Of a stretch of 64,000 nucleotides of DNA, positions 35,397 through 44,540 are shown piece after piece. Under the pieces are notes generated by a model. That model made no database searches. It was not told where the DNA came from and saw only the letters and a program-made list of their open reading frames with translations. Every line of letters starts with the position of its first letter. Position 1 is the first letter of the stretch. The translations under genes were made by a program, and so were the position numbers. Source of the stretch: DASXQK01 sp963724385 (GTDB taxonomy: Bacteria > Pseudomonadota > Alphaproteobacteria > Dongiales > Dongiaceae); NCBI GenBank assembly GCA_963724385.1, contig CAVRUJ010000002.1, positions 1,798,001 through 1,862,000 on the forward strand, given 5' to 3'.

Positions 35397-36547
35397 CCCT
35401 GCCCATCCGCAAGGACATCCTCGAGCTCGAGGATTCGAAGATCGTCAACGTCTGGCACCGGGGCCTGGGCAAGCCGGGGCTGATCATGCTGGCCGTGGGC
35501 GAAGGCGACCTGCCGACGCCGAAATTCATCGCCGATGCGGCCTACAAGTCGCTCATCGCCGGCGAGACCTTCTACACCTACAAGCGCGGCATCCCGGAGC
35601 TGCGCCAGGCGCTTGCCGACTATCACAGGAAGCATTGGGGCGTGGAGATCGCCGACGAGCGCATCGCCATCACCTCGGCCGGCATGAACGCCATGATGAT
35701 CGCCATGGAGATCGCGATCGGCGCCGGCGACAACCTGGTGGCCGTCTCGCCGGTCTGGCCGAACATCTTCGCCACGGCCGAGATCATGGGCGGCGAGGTA
35801 CGCATGGTGGCGCTCGCCAACGAGGGCGACCATTGGCGCCTCGATCTCGACAAGCTGTTCGCCGCCTGCGATGGCCGCACCCGGGTCATCTACGCCGCCT
35901 CGCCCGGCAACCCCACGGGATGGGTCATGCCGCCGGAACAGATCCAGGCGGTGATCGAGTTCTGCCGCAAGCGCGGCATCTGGTTCATCGCCGACGAAGT
36001 CTACAACCGCCTGACCTACGACCGGGCGGTGGCGCCCTCGGCCCTCTCGTTCGCCAAGCCTGAGGATCCGGTCCTCGTAGTCAACAGCTTCTCCAAGACC
36101 TGGGCCATGACCGGCTGGCGCATCGGCTGGATGGTGATGCCCGTCGGGCTTGCCCCCGTGGTCGAGCGCCTGTTGGAGTTCAACACCAGCGGCGGGCAGG
36201 CTTTCCTGCAGCGCGCCTGCGTCGCCGCTCTCGAAGAGGGCGAGGGCTTCGTCGCCGAGCAGATCGCGCGCTGCCGAGCCGGGCGCGACCTCGTCACCCA
36301 GCGCCTGGGCGGCATGCGGCGCGTCAGGGTGCTGCGCTCGGAGGCCTCGTTCTATCTGATGTTCCAGGTCGAGGGCGAAGCCAATTCCCATGCGCTGGCG
36401 CTCAGGCTCGTGGACCAGGCCGGCGTGGGCCTGGCGCCCGGCGCTGCGTTCGGCGCCGGGGGCGAGGGGTTCCTCAGGCTCTGCTTTGCCGCCGGCACGC
36501 CGCGGCTCTCCGAAGCCATGGACAGGCTGGAGCCGTTCCTCAGCTGA
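35393..36547 (+). CDS. Class I/II PLP-dependent aminotransferase
   Basis: A 384-residue enzyme with PLP lysine in NSFSKTWAMTGWRIGW, ASPGNPTGWVMP and ADEVYNRL. It belongs to the broad aspartate/alanine-type group. It is coupled to the upstream DMT exporter by a four-base overlap. By motifs it is not the usual partner of acetoacetyl-CoA synthetase, so the two operon halves may serve different purposes. Confidence 0.9.
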   Translation: MTLPIRKDILELEDSKIVNVWHRGLGKPGLIMLAVGEGDLPTPKFIADAAYKSLIAGETFYTYKRGIPELRQALADYHRKHWGVEIADERIAITSAGMNAMMIAMEIAIGAGDNLVAVSPVWPNIFATAEIMGGEVRMVALANEGDHWRLDLDKLFAACDGRTRVIYAASPGNPTGWVMPPEQIQAVIEFCRKRGIWFIADEVYNRLTYDRAVAPSALSFAKPEDPVLVVNSFSKTWAMTGWRIGWMVMPVGLAPVVERLLEFNTSGGQAFLQRACVAALEEGEGFVAEQIARCRAGRDLVTQRLGGMRRVRVLRSEASFYLMFQVEGEANSHALALRLVDQAGVGLAPGAAFGAGGEGFLRLCFAAGTPRLSEAMDRLEPFLS

Positions 36548-36590
36548 GGACCCCGCAAGGGCCTGCAACCCCCGAGGCCTGCTCGAAGCG

Positions 36591-36601
36591 GTAACCGTTA
36601 C
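36591..36601. promoter_or_regulatory. 11-bp perfect palindrome upstream of the HNH-NACHT gene
   Basis: GTAACCGTTAC lies 22 bases before the first possible start of the large defence-like gene. It could be an operator. The evidence is only symmetry and position. Confidence 0.25.
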
Positions 36602-36622
36602 GGAAAGCACGCACTAGACTGG

Positions 36623-39600
36623 TTGTTCGATGCCTACAAGCGAAATGATACCATCGGACAATCCTTCGAGCATCGCCCCTTGGCCAAGAACACAAACAGA
36701 GACGAATTCACGCCTGCCACGAAGAAGCTCATCGAGCGGCAAGCGCGCGGCCATTGCTCGAACCCGATGTGCCGTCGTCTGACGGGCGCACCCGCGTCCG
36801 ACGGCAGCAGCGAAATCAACATCGGTCAAGCGTCGCACATCTGTGCTGCCGCGCCCGGCGGCCCGCGTTACGACGCCAGCATGACGAGCGAACAGCGGCG
36901 TCATGCCGATAATGGCATCTGGCTGTGCGACGTGCACGGGCGCGCTGTGGACTCAAAGGACTCCAAGTTCACCGTGGAGGAGCTGCACGGCTGGAAGAAG
37001 AAAACGAGCGAGGACGCATGGCGCAGCGTGATGCACAACGTGCCCTTCGAGACAGGCACGCGGCAGCCGACAACCGACCAGTTGAGAGAGCGGTTGCGCA
37101 CAGCAGCCACCGTCGATTTGGCGGCCTTCCGACAAACGGCAAAGTGGCCCGCCACCACTGTTGCGCTCACGCTGAAAATCGATCAGGTCGAAGAGCCACT
37201 CACAACGCGGGCGCTCGCCGAGGCCGTCGCCACGTTTGATGATCTCATCCTTGTTGCGCAGCCCGGCATGGGAAAGACTACCACTGTCTTTCAGGTCGCC
37301 GAACGCGCGTTGGAGTTAGATGCCGGCACGCCGCTTATCGTGCCGCTGGGCGACTGGGCGACGGACTACGACAGCATGCTCGCCTCCATTCTGAAGCGTC
37401 CCGCGTTTGCAGGCCTTTCCGAAGCCGATTTCCACACCGTGGCTGCGAAACCGAGCGTGGTGCTTCTGCTGGATGGATGGAATGAGCTGGACGCTGCCGC
37501 GCGCGAGCGTGCGCGCGTCCAGATCAGCGACTTGAAGAAACAACTGCCCACACTCGGCTTGCTGATTTCGACGCGCAAGCAGGCCATGGACATTCCCTTC
37601 TCGGGCACTCGCGTCGATCTCCTGCCGCTCGGCAACGAGCAGCAGATGGAGATTGCGCGCGCTATGCGCGGCGAAGCCGGAGAACGGCTTGTCGACGAGG
37701 CCTGGCGCACTGCGGGCGTGCGCGAGCTGGTGACAATTCCGCTCTACCTGACGGCGCTCCTTTCCCTGCCTGAAGGTGTGCCCTTCCCGAACACGAAGGA
37801 AGAAGTGCTGCGCCGGTTCGTTGTCGCGCACGAGCAGGACGCCCGCCGCGCTGCGGCACTAGCCACCGCGATGAACGGCTTCCAACAGCATTATCTCGAC
37901 GGGCTTGCGGTAATCGCCACCTCGACAGCGAACACCGCCATCACGGACGCCAACGCGCGCAGGTCTGTGAGTAACACAGCCCGAATGCTGGTGGCCGACG
38001 GCCAGCTCACCATCGTCACCGCGCAGCCTGACGCAATGCTCGATACGCTCGTCAGCAATCACGTACTGATGCGCTCTGGCGACGTGCCCGGCTATTCGTT
38101 CCAGCACCAGCAATTTCAGGAATGGTACGCGTCGCACCACGTCGAAGAACTCATGCTTCAGGCGGTTGGGAACGCGGCGGCGCGCGAGCGCCTTAAGACG
38201 GAAGTGCTCAATCACCGCCCGTGGACGGAAGCGATCCTGTTCGCCATCGAGCGCGCATCGCGCTCCGGCGGCGCGCACAAAGCGGCTTGCAACGCGGCCA
38301 TTCTCGCGGCTTTCGAGGTCGATCCTATCCTTGCCGCCGACATGATCTATCGCGCCACCGCCGATGTTTGGACGACGATCGGCCCGCAAATACGCGCCCT
38401 CGTGGAAAGGTGGCATGTGCCCGGCAAAGTGGACCGCGCCGTGCGCTTCATGGTCACGTCCGGTAGGCCGGAGTTTGGCGATCTGCTCTGGCCGCTATTC
38501 ACCCATGAGAACAGCCAGATTCGTCTTTCGGCGTTGCGGGCAGGAAGGCGATTCCGCCCGTCCGTGTTTGGAAACAATGCAGCGGAGCGCATCGCGGCGC
38601 TTGCGCCAGAACTCCGCAAAACCGTCCTGCATGAAATCGTATCAATGAGCGGCATGGACGGCCTCGATCTTGCGACCGAGATCGCGAAGCAGGACACCGA
38701 CCCAGAAGTTAAAGCCCTTGTCGTCCATGCGCTCTCGTTCCGCCGCGCCGACCGTCACGTGGTCGACCTGCTCTCCGATGCAGACGACAAGGCCTACGAC
38801 ATTGTCGTCGAAAAAGGTCACATCGACGACCTTCCGGTTAAATCGGTGCAAACACGTCTCAAAGACGCCCGCGCGCGACGCAGCGCTGCGGGCGTCTCGC
38901 CGCGCGAGCGCTTGCGCGTGCTGCTGCACGCACCTGCCGCCGAAGGCCGCGATGACGAAATCGCCGCTGTCGTTGCCGACATGGAGATCGACCAGAAGCG
39001 AAATGGCGAGCTACATCTGCTGCACGAATTGCGCAATCGCTATCCGAAAGGACTCGCCGACGGAATTCTGCGCCGCGTGCGCGCAAACAAGCCGCTTTTC
39101 TATGGCGCGGACAACATTCTATCAGCCGCCGGATACGTTTTGGAGGATCAGACGCTGCTGGACATCGCGCTCGAAGAATCCGGCCGCCGTGACGACCGTG
39201 CCGAGTCTGCGGCTTCTGTTCTCGGGCCGCAGGCCGTCGGCAGGCTGATCGACGCTTCACTCGAAGTTCGCAAGCATATACGGGACGCCAACGGCAAATA
39301 CGATCAGGCAATTGCCGACCGCTATCACGGCTTGCGCGGCCGCATAGCCCATACGCCCGGAGCGAGCCTTGTCGCCGCCGTGCAGGAACGCGCGGATGCC
39401 GCCGAGGGCGAAGACATCGTCAACCTGGCGGACCTGTTCTCGCGTAGCGAGCACGCAGACGAGGACCGTGCGCGCCCCTTCAGCGAAGAAGACTTGGTCG
39501 CAATTGGCGCGCTAGCGGAAAAATGGGGCGCGCGCCTGTTGGCTTCCCCGACTGCACCGCGCTGGAGCAAAGCAGCGATTGCGACGCTTATCAGCCACGC

Positions 39601-41044
39601 GCCGTCGGTGGCATTACTGCCGACGCTTAAGGCGCTGCTCGACGACAATCTTCGCCTCTATCGGACTGCTGCCGAGAAGGCGAAAGCCACCGGCTGGCGC
39701 TACCGCGAAGCCCTAACCGAAGCACAGCACCCGCATATGCACGAGTATCGGCAAGCCCTGGTCGCAATCAGGGCGCCGGAAAGCGATGCGATAGCCGCTG
39801 AATATCTGGCCGACATTCATTTCGGCGAGCAGGCGGCGTCCGTGCTCGCCGCCCATTGGACAGAAGCCAATGTGCCGAAGGATGACAAGTTCTATCCGGG
39901 CGGCGTGGATTTCACGCGCGTGGAGGAACGCCGCGCGGCGCGCGCCCGAAACCCTGCAGAGACGTGTGACGCAGCAGATGCGATCTTTGGCGCAATCGAA
40001 CGGCTGATCGCCGAAGGCGCGAGCGACGAACAGAACAAGCTCGCCGTCGTTCTTGGGATCGCCGCTACGCGGTTGCCGCACGCCGAGCGCAGCAAGATTA
40101 TCGACAAGTTGGTTGCGCTAGCCCCACGGATGGCGCGGGCCGCCCTGCTTCAGTCTCTGGTGCTGTCCGGTGAAGAAATCGATATTAAGCTCATCGCAGG
40201 CGGGATCGCCGACACATGCGAGGCGGCGAAAAAGGAAATGTGGATTCTGGACAAGGACGCCTACCAGCTTGGTGCGTGGCTGCGCCTCTTGCCTTTTGCA
40301 TCCCCGGTTTCAGATGTCCCCGCGATCGTGCGCGGATTGCCGGACGCGCAGCGCACGCCACATTTGCTCGAAGAGATGGTCGGCGGGCTGTGCAATTCGC
40401 CGTATGACGAGGCTGAAGCGGTGCTGTTTCAGATCGCGGAAGACGATCCGCGCTTCTACCAGAACCACGACTGGCGCGCGACGGCCATGCGCCTCGACAC
40501 GACCTCTGCCGCGCGCCGTCTTATCGACCTCACGGCGAGTGGTGTGCTGGGCGGCGAATCATTCGACGACTGGCATTGGCGTCGCCAGCTTGGCGGCCTG
40601 ATCGCGGAATTCCCCGATGTGCGCGCATACGTGCGCGAACTGTTGAGAGACGGGCCGACGACAAAGCACCTTGCCCTGCTGGCGCGCACCCTCGCCGAAG
40701 TGCCGGACGGCGACGATCTGGTGATGCTGGTCGAGTTCGAAATCAAAACCGGTCGCTCGTTTCTGGGGTGGCAATCGATCCAGAACGCCGTAACCGTGCA
40801 CGTTCCGTCTGAGCACTGGAGAGGCGCTTACAACGTGGTGCCCGTTCCAGCAGTTGAGTTGCGCAGTAAGCTCTTGGCGATGACCAGCGGCGAGCCGAAA
40901 GATCCCGCCGTGCGCTGCCTGGATTTCATCGACAAGGTTCGCGACGACTATGGCGCGCCGGAATCCGAACCACGCCATCCCGATCTGGCGTCTGGCCGTC
41001 AGTGGCCGATCTTGGTGCCGGACCCTGACGCGACAGACGAGTAG
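36623..41044 (+). CDS. HNH nuclease - NACHT-type NTPase - helical repeat protein, putative anti-phage sensor
   Basis: A single 1473-residue protein. Residues 40-125 form an HNH-type domain (C45, C50, H72 in GQASHICAAAPGGPRYD, NGIWLCDVH at 97-105). Residues 205-420 form a STAND/NACHT-like NTPase, with Walker A QPGMGKTTT at 213 and Walker B VVLLLDGWNELD at 279-290. About 900 residues of degenerate helical (HEAT-like) repeats follow. Effector, switch and sensor in one chain is the layout of bacterial NLR-like defence proteins. All in-frame starts near the beginning are TTG (36623 or 36680). The gene is visibly less GC-rich than its neighbours and stands alone. An intact frame over 4.4 kb argues that it is functional. 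Confidence 0.88.
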   Translation: MFDAYKRNDTIGQSFEHRPLAKNTNRDEFTPATKKLIERQARGHCSNPMCRRLTGAPASDGSSEINIGQASHICAAAPGGPRYDASMTSEQRRHADNGIWLCDVHGRAVDSKDSKFTVEELHGWKKKTSEDAWRSVMHNVPFETGTRQPTTDQLRERLRTAATVDLAAFRQTAKWPATTVALTLKIDQVEEPLTTRALAEAVATFDDLILVAQPGMGKTTTVFQVAERALELDAGTPLIVPLGDWATDYDSMLASILKRPAFAGLSEADFHTVAAKPSVVLLLDGWNELDAAARERARVQISDLKKQLPTLGLLISTRKQAMDIPFSGTRVDLLPLGNEQQMEIARAMRGEAGERLVDEAWRTAGVRELVTIPLYLTALLSLPEGVPFPNTKEEVLRRFVVAHEQDARRAAALATAMNGFQQHYLDGLAVIATSTANTAITDANARRSVSNTARMLVADGQLTIVTAQPDAMLDTLVSNHVLMRSGDVPGYSFQHQQFQEWYASHHVEELMLQAVGNAAARERLKTEVLNHRPWTEAILFAIERASRSGGAHKAACNAAILAAFEVDPILAADMIYRATADVWTTIGPQIRALVERWHVPGKVDRAVRFMVTSGRPEFGDLLWPLFTHENSQIRLSALRAGRRFRPSVFGNNAAERIAALAPELRKTVLHEIVSMSGMDGLDLATEIAKQDTDPEVKALVVHALSFRRADRHVVDLLSDADDKAYDIVVEKGHIDDLPVKSVQTRLKDARARRSAAGVSPRERLRVLLHAPAAEGRDDEIAAVVADMEIDQKRNGELHLLHELRNRYPKGLADGILRRVRANKPLFYGADNILSAAGYVLEDQTLLDIALEESGRRDDRAESAASVLGPQAVGRLIDASLEVRKHIRDANGKYDQAIADRYHGLRGRIAHTPGASLVAAVQERADAAEGEDIVNLADLFSRSEHADEDRARPFSEEDLVAIGALAEKWGARLLASPTAPRWSKAAIATLISHAPSVALLPTLKALLDDNLRLYRTAAEKAKATGWRYREALTEAQHPHMHEYRQALVAIRAPESDAIAAEYLADIHFGEQAASVLAAHWTEANVPKDDKFYPGGVDFTRVEERRAARARNPAETCDAADAIFGAIERLIAEGASDEQNKLAVVLGIAATRLPHAERSKIIDKLVALAPRMARAALLQSLVLSGEEIDIKLIAGGIADTCEAAKKEMWILDKDAYQLGAWLRLLPFASPVSDVPAIVRGLPDAQRTPHLLEEMVGGLCNSPYDEAEAVLFQIAEDDPRFYQNHDWRATAMRLDTTSAARRLIDLTASGVLGGESFDDWHWRRQLGGLIAEFPDVRAYVRELLRDGPTTKHLALLARTLAEVPDGDDLVMLVEFEIKTGRSFLGWQSIQNAVTVHVPSEHWRGAYNVVPVPAVELRSKLLAMTSGEPKDPAVRCLDFIDKVRDDYGAPESEPRHPDLASGRQWPILVPDPDATDE

Positions 41045-41220
41045 TGGAGGTGCATAAAACCTTTGCGACGAGTGCTCACCTCCGGGACCCGCAACCCCGG
41101 ACAAATTACTCTACCACCGAAAGTCATTTGCAGGTCGGCAGGTTCTACTCCCGGGCGGGATTGGCACCTCAGGCTCAAATGCGCTTACGACAAGCAGGGC
41201 CCCCTGCCCTGCCGCTCTCC

Positions 41221-42063
41221 TCAATTGGCGAAGGCGCCGCCGGGGCAGGGCCTGAAGGTCCAGTTCTGGGGCGGCTGAGCGGGATCGGGCCGCAGGTAGA
41301 AGCAATAAGCGGAGAGATGGGTGTCGCCCGCTGTGTCGTAGGCGAAGCAGCCCTCGACATAGAACACCTGGGAACCGGAGAGGACGGTCGCGTCGATCAG
41401 GCTCGCGCTGGTCGAGAACCGATAGCTGTAGGCGTCGATGGCCGAGGGAAAGACCACGGGCCCATCGGCGATGGTCGCGATCCCTTGGCAGGCCTGGTTC
41501 TCGCTGACCACGAATGTGTCCCAGGCGCCATTGGCGGGCGCAGGCGTGAGCGAACCGACGCCGCTGATGGCGAGGTCGGTAGCCGGCTCCTTGCCGGTGT
41601 TGCCATAGGTGACGGTGAAGGCCAAAGGCTTGCCCGCCTCCACCGGGCCGGCGAGATCGGCGCTCTTGGGCGCGATCCAGGCCCGCCGGTCGACCGCCAG
41701 AAGCTCCTTGTTGGTCTCGTTGGCCTGGCGGGCGATGTCGGTCGCCTGTGACGCGGCATCGGCCATGTGATGGATATCGCCGATCAGCCGCTCGGTCTGG
41801 CCGACGGCGGCCTGCATCTGCTCGAGCTCGGCGCTCATGACGCCGAGCTGCTTTACGAGGGTGAGCGCCAGGAGCGCAGCACCAGCCAGGCCGACGCCGG
41901 CGATGGCCACCGAAAAGACCAGCATCCAGCGGTTGTTGCGGCTCATGGACTGGATGAAGGCGCGCTCGGTCTGGACCCTGGCCTGTTCGACCGCCAGGCT
42001 GGCAGCACCTCGCGCCGCGCCGCTCGAAGGCGCCTCGCCGGGAACGTCGGATGGATCGGACAT
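41221..42063 (-). CDS. Membrane-anchored hypothetical protein with coiled coil and periplasmic domain
   Basis: I do not recognise the family. The 280-residue protein has a soluble N-terminus, one membrane helix (about 47-68, LVFSVAIAGVGLAGAALLAL), a helical/coiled stretch (about 75-120), then a beta-rich domain. That domain has an IAPKSADLAG...VTYGNTGKEPA segment typical of extracellular immunoglobulin-like folds, and four cysteines near the C-terminus. It lies 76 bases downstream of the LysR gene on the same strand. Confidence 0.7.
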   Translation of the reverse strand: MSDPSDVPGEAPSSGAARGAASLAVEQARVQTERAFIQSMSRNNRWMLVFSVAIAGVGLAGAALLALTLVKQLGVMSAELEQMQAAVGQTERLIGDIHHMADAASQATDIARQANETNKELLAVDRRAWIAPKSADLAGPVEAGKPLAFTVTYGNTGKEPATDLAISGVGSLTPAPANGAWDTFVVSENQACQGIATIADGPVVFPSAIDAYSYRFSTSASLIDATVLSGSQVFYVEGCFAYDTAGDTHLSAYCFYLRPDPAQPPQNWTFRPCPGGAFAN

Positions 42064-42139
42064 GAAACCTTCCCCGCCTTTGGCCGATGGCTCTTCGCGA
42101 GCAGCGTAGCACGCAGGCTTCCCCGCCTTCCAGGCGGGC

Positions 42140-43051
42140 TCAGGCGAGCCCGGCTTCCTTCCCGGCCTTGGCTTCGTCCTTCAGCCAGTTGCGGAAGGCG
42201 GCGATCTTCGGCCGTTCGGCCGAGGCCTCGGGCATGACCACGTAGTAGGCGTACTCGGTGGGCAGGCTGATGTCGAAAGGCCGCACGAGGCGCCCGGCGG
42301 CGAGGTCGTCGCCGGCGAGTGCGTGCTGGCTCAAGGCCACGCCCAGGCCATCGACCGCCGCCTGGAGCATCAGGTTCGAATAGTTGAAGCTGAGCGCCCG
42401 GCGCCCTTCGACGGCGCCGAGGCCGGCCGCCTCGAACCAGATCTGCCAGACGTCGATCCGCCAATCGAGGTCGCTGAGCAGCGTATGGCGGGCGATGTCG
42501 CCGGGCTTGCGGATCGCGTCCGGGCCTTCGAGCAAGCCCGGGCTGCAGACCACGAATAGGGTTTCGTGCATCAGGAGCTCGACCTTGAGGCCCGGCCAGC
42601 TGCCGCGGCCGTAGCGCACGGCGATATCGACGTCGTCGCGCTCGAAATCCACCAGCTCGGAAGAGGCCGAGATCCGCACATCGATGTCGGGATGGCGCTG
42701 GCGGAAGCGGCCCAGCCTGGGCACCAGCCATTTGCCGGCGAAGGAGGGCATGACGCTGACGGTCAAGGGGCCGCTGCGTTCGCGCACCCGGAGCCGGCGG
42801 GTGGCGTCGCCCAGGCGCTCGAACGCTTCGCGGATCGGCTTCAGGTAGGCCTGGCCGGCCTCGGTCAGAACCAGGCCGCGATTGACCCGGCGGAACAGGG
42901 GAAGGCCCAGCCATTCCTCCAGCCCCTTGATCTGATGGCTGACGGCGCTGTGGGTCACATGCAGCTCGGCCGCCGCCTTGGTGAAGCTCAGATGCTTGGC
43001 GGCGATGTCGAAACAGCGCAAGGCGTTCAACGGCGGAAGGCGCTCGGCCAT
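42140..43051 (-). CDS. LysR-family transcription regulator, GcvA-like
   Basis: A 303-residue regulator with an N-terminal winged helix-turn-helix (LNALRCFDIAAKHLSFTKAAAELHVTHSAVS, split over residues 8-38) and a GcvA-type effector domain. It is divergent from a DUF1127 gene, a common arrangement in Alphaproteobacteria. A palindrome at 43062-43078, ten bases from its start codon, is a likely binding site for autoregulation and for control of the divergent gene. Confidence 0.92.
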   Translation of the reverse strand: MAERLPPLNALRCFDIAAKHLSFTKAAAELHVTHSAVSHQIKGLEEWLGLPLFRRVNRGLVLTEAGQAYLKPIREAFERLGDATRRLRVRERSGPLTVSVMPSFAGKWLVPRLGRFRQRHPDIDVRISASSELVDFERDDVDIAVRYGRGSWPGLKVELLMHETLFVVCSPGLLEGPDAIRKPGDIARHTLLSDLDWRIDVWQIWFEAAGLGAVEGRRALSFNYSNLMLQAAVDGLGVALSQHALAGDDLAAGRLVRPFDISLPTEYAYYVVMPEASAERPKIAAFRNWLKDEAKAGKEAGLA

Positions 43052-43061
43052 GGTTTTCCTC

Positions 43062-43078
43062 CGTTAGTTTTTCTAACG
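43062..43078. promoter_or_regulatory. Likely LysR operator
   Basis: CGTTAG-TTTTT-CTAACG is a perfect interrupted palindrome containing the T-N11-A pattern of LysR-type binding sites. It lies between the GcvA-like regulator and the DUF1127 gene. Confidence 0.6.
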
Positions 43079-43177
43079 AAACATATGAGAAACGATCGTT
43101 TGTGGGCAAGCGAAAAAGGGACCAAATTCCTGGCCATACGCGGGGCCAACTCCCCGCCAGCCCGAAGGAGAGAAAAC

Positions 43178-43423
43178 ATGAGCCAGATATACACGAATCA
43201 CACGGCATCCCATGCGGCTTCGAGCCACAATCATGCCGGTGCTCGTTTTGTTCACCTGATGGACAGGGCGATCGAGAACGTCGTCGAAGGGTTCCTCACT
43301 TGGCAGCGCCGGCACAACGATCGTATGCATCTGATGAGCCTCGATGAACGGATGCTGCGGGACATCGGCGTGACGCTGGTCGACGTCGACCGGGAAGCCT
43401 CCAAGCCGTTCTGGAGGGCCTGA
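43178..43423 (+). CDS. DUF1127 family small protein
   Basis: An 81-residue protein whose C-terminal half is the DUF1127 motif (DERMLRDIGVTLVDVDREA), preceded by a histidine-rich leader. Other members of this family bind or regulate RNA or phosphate responses; the role here is unknown. A strong ribosome site (GAAGGAG) lies seven bases before the ATG at 43178, which decides the start against a very long upstream frame. Probably controlled by the divergent LysR gene. Confidence 0.88.
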   Translation: MSQIYTNHTASHAASSHNHAGARFVHLMDRAIENVVEGFLTWQRRHNDRMHLMSLDERMLRDIGVTLVDVDREASKPFWRA

Positions 43424-43442
43424 CGAGCGAGGAAGGAAGCCC

Positions 43443-43940
43443 ATGGACGCCGCCTATTTTCGCCAGCTCAGCCGCTACAACGCCTGGGTCAATGAAAGGA
43501 TCTACGCCGCCTGCGCCAAGCTCTCCGACGAGGAGCGAAAGCGCCGGCGGCCATCCTTCTTCGGATCGATCCACCGGACGCTCAACCACATCCTGGTCGG
43601 CGACCGGATCTGGCTGTCGCGCCTGGACGGCAAGCCGCACGGCGTGACCAGCCTCGACCAGGAACTCTACGGCGATTTCGAAGAGCTGCGCCACGCGCGC
43701 AAGGCCGAGGACGCCAGGCTCTCGGCCGTCGTCGGCGGCTACAAGGACGAGGATCTCAAACGCGTCCTCGCCTACCGCAGCATGGCGGGCGACGCCAGAT
43801 CCGTGCCCATGGTCCAAGTGCTGGGCCATATCTTCAATCACCAGACCCACCATCGCGGCCAGATTCACGGGCTCATCTCCGACACGCCCGTGGCGCCGCC
43901 CTCCCTCGACTTGGTCAATCTCGACTGGGACGTTAGGTAA
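43443..43940 (+). CDS. DinB family metal-binding protein
   Basis: A 165-residue four-helix DinB/YfiT-type protein with metal histidines in LNHILVGD and NHQTHHRGQIHGL. Such proteins bind zinc or nickel, and some are thiol-dependent transferases or hydrolases. AGGAAGG precedes the ATG, 20 bases after the DUF1127 stop, so the two may share a transcript. Confidence 0.88.
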   Translation: MDAAYFRQLSRYNAWVNERIYAACAKLSDEERKRRRPSFFGSIHRTLNHILVGDRIWLSRLDGKPHGVTSLDQELYGDFEELRHARKAEDARLSAVVGGYKDEDLKRVLAYRSMAGDARSVPMVQVLGHIFNHQTHHRGQIHGLISDTPVAPPSLDLVNLDWDVR

Positions 43941-43964
43941 GCCCAGCCCAAGTTGCTCGCAGGG

Positions 43965-44537
43965 CTAGTCGCTCTCCCGGCGATAGACCCAGACCGACGC
44001 CGGCGGAAGATTGGCGGCGACGCGCTTGGCCACCGTGCCCTTGAGCTTGAAGCGCCGGCGATCGACCGGCGACATCGGCCCATAGGTGTATTGGATCATG
44101 GGCGCGCCCGGCGCCAGGAGCGCCAGCACCTGCTCCAGAACCTGGTCCTGCACCGGCTTCGGGATCGAAAGCAATGGCAGGCCGGAAATCACCGCGTCCA
44201 CCTTGCGGATGCCGAGCGGCCTCAGCACCTCGCCAAGTTGTGCCGCATCGCCCAGCAGAACCCTGAGGCCCGGAAAGCGCTCCTGGAGATGGCGGTGAAG
44301 CTCGGCGTCGCGTTCCACCACCACCACGCGGTTGGCGTCGATGCCCGCACGCAGGAGCGAGGCGGTGACGACACCAGTGCCGCCGCCGAGCTCGACCACG
44401 GTGCCGGTCCCCTCCTTCGGCACCAGCCGGGCCATGGCATCGCCCAACTGCCGGCTGCTGGGCGCCACGGCGCCCACATGCATGGGCGCACGCAGCCAGC
44501 GCTTCAGGAACAGCCTGTGTTCGCGCGAGATAATCAC
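43965..44537 (-). CDS. PmtA-like phospholipid N-methyltransferase
   Basis: A 190-residue SAM-dependent methyltransferase. The SAM motif is VVELGGGTGVVT (residues 47-58). The N-terminus (FLKRWLRAPMHVGAVAPSS) matches the membrane-binding helix and following segment of alphaproteobacterial PmtA enzymes, which turn phosphatidylethanolamine into phosphatidylcholine. An rRNA-adenine-dimethylase-like enzyme is the alternative. It lies just downstream of another methyltransferase on the same strand. Confidence 0.75.
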   Translation of the reverse strand: MIISREHRLFLKRWLRAPMHVGAVAPSSRQLGDAMARLVPKEGTGTVVELGGGTGVVTASLLRAGIDANRVVVVERDAELHRHLQERFPGLRVLLGDAAQLGEVLRPLGIRKVDAVISGLPLLSIPKPVQDQVLEQVLALLAPGAPMIQYTYGPMSPVDRRRFKLKGTVAKRVAANLPPASVWVYRRESD

Positions 44538-44540
44538 CGC

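Noticed and set aside
36542..41110. Direct repeats flanking the HNH-NACHT gene
   Set aside because: Short shared words such as GGACC..GCAA and GCAACCCC occur on both sides, but they are too short and imperfect in GC-rich DNA to call a target duplication.
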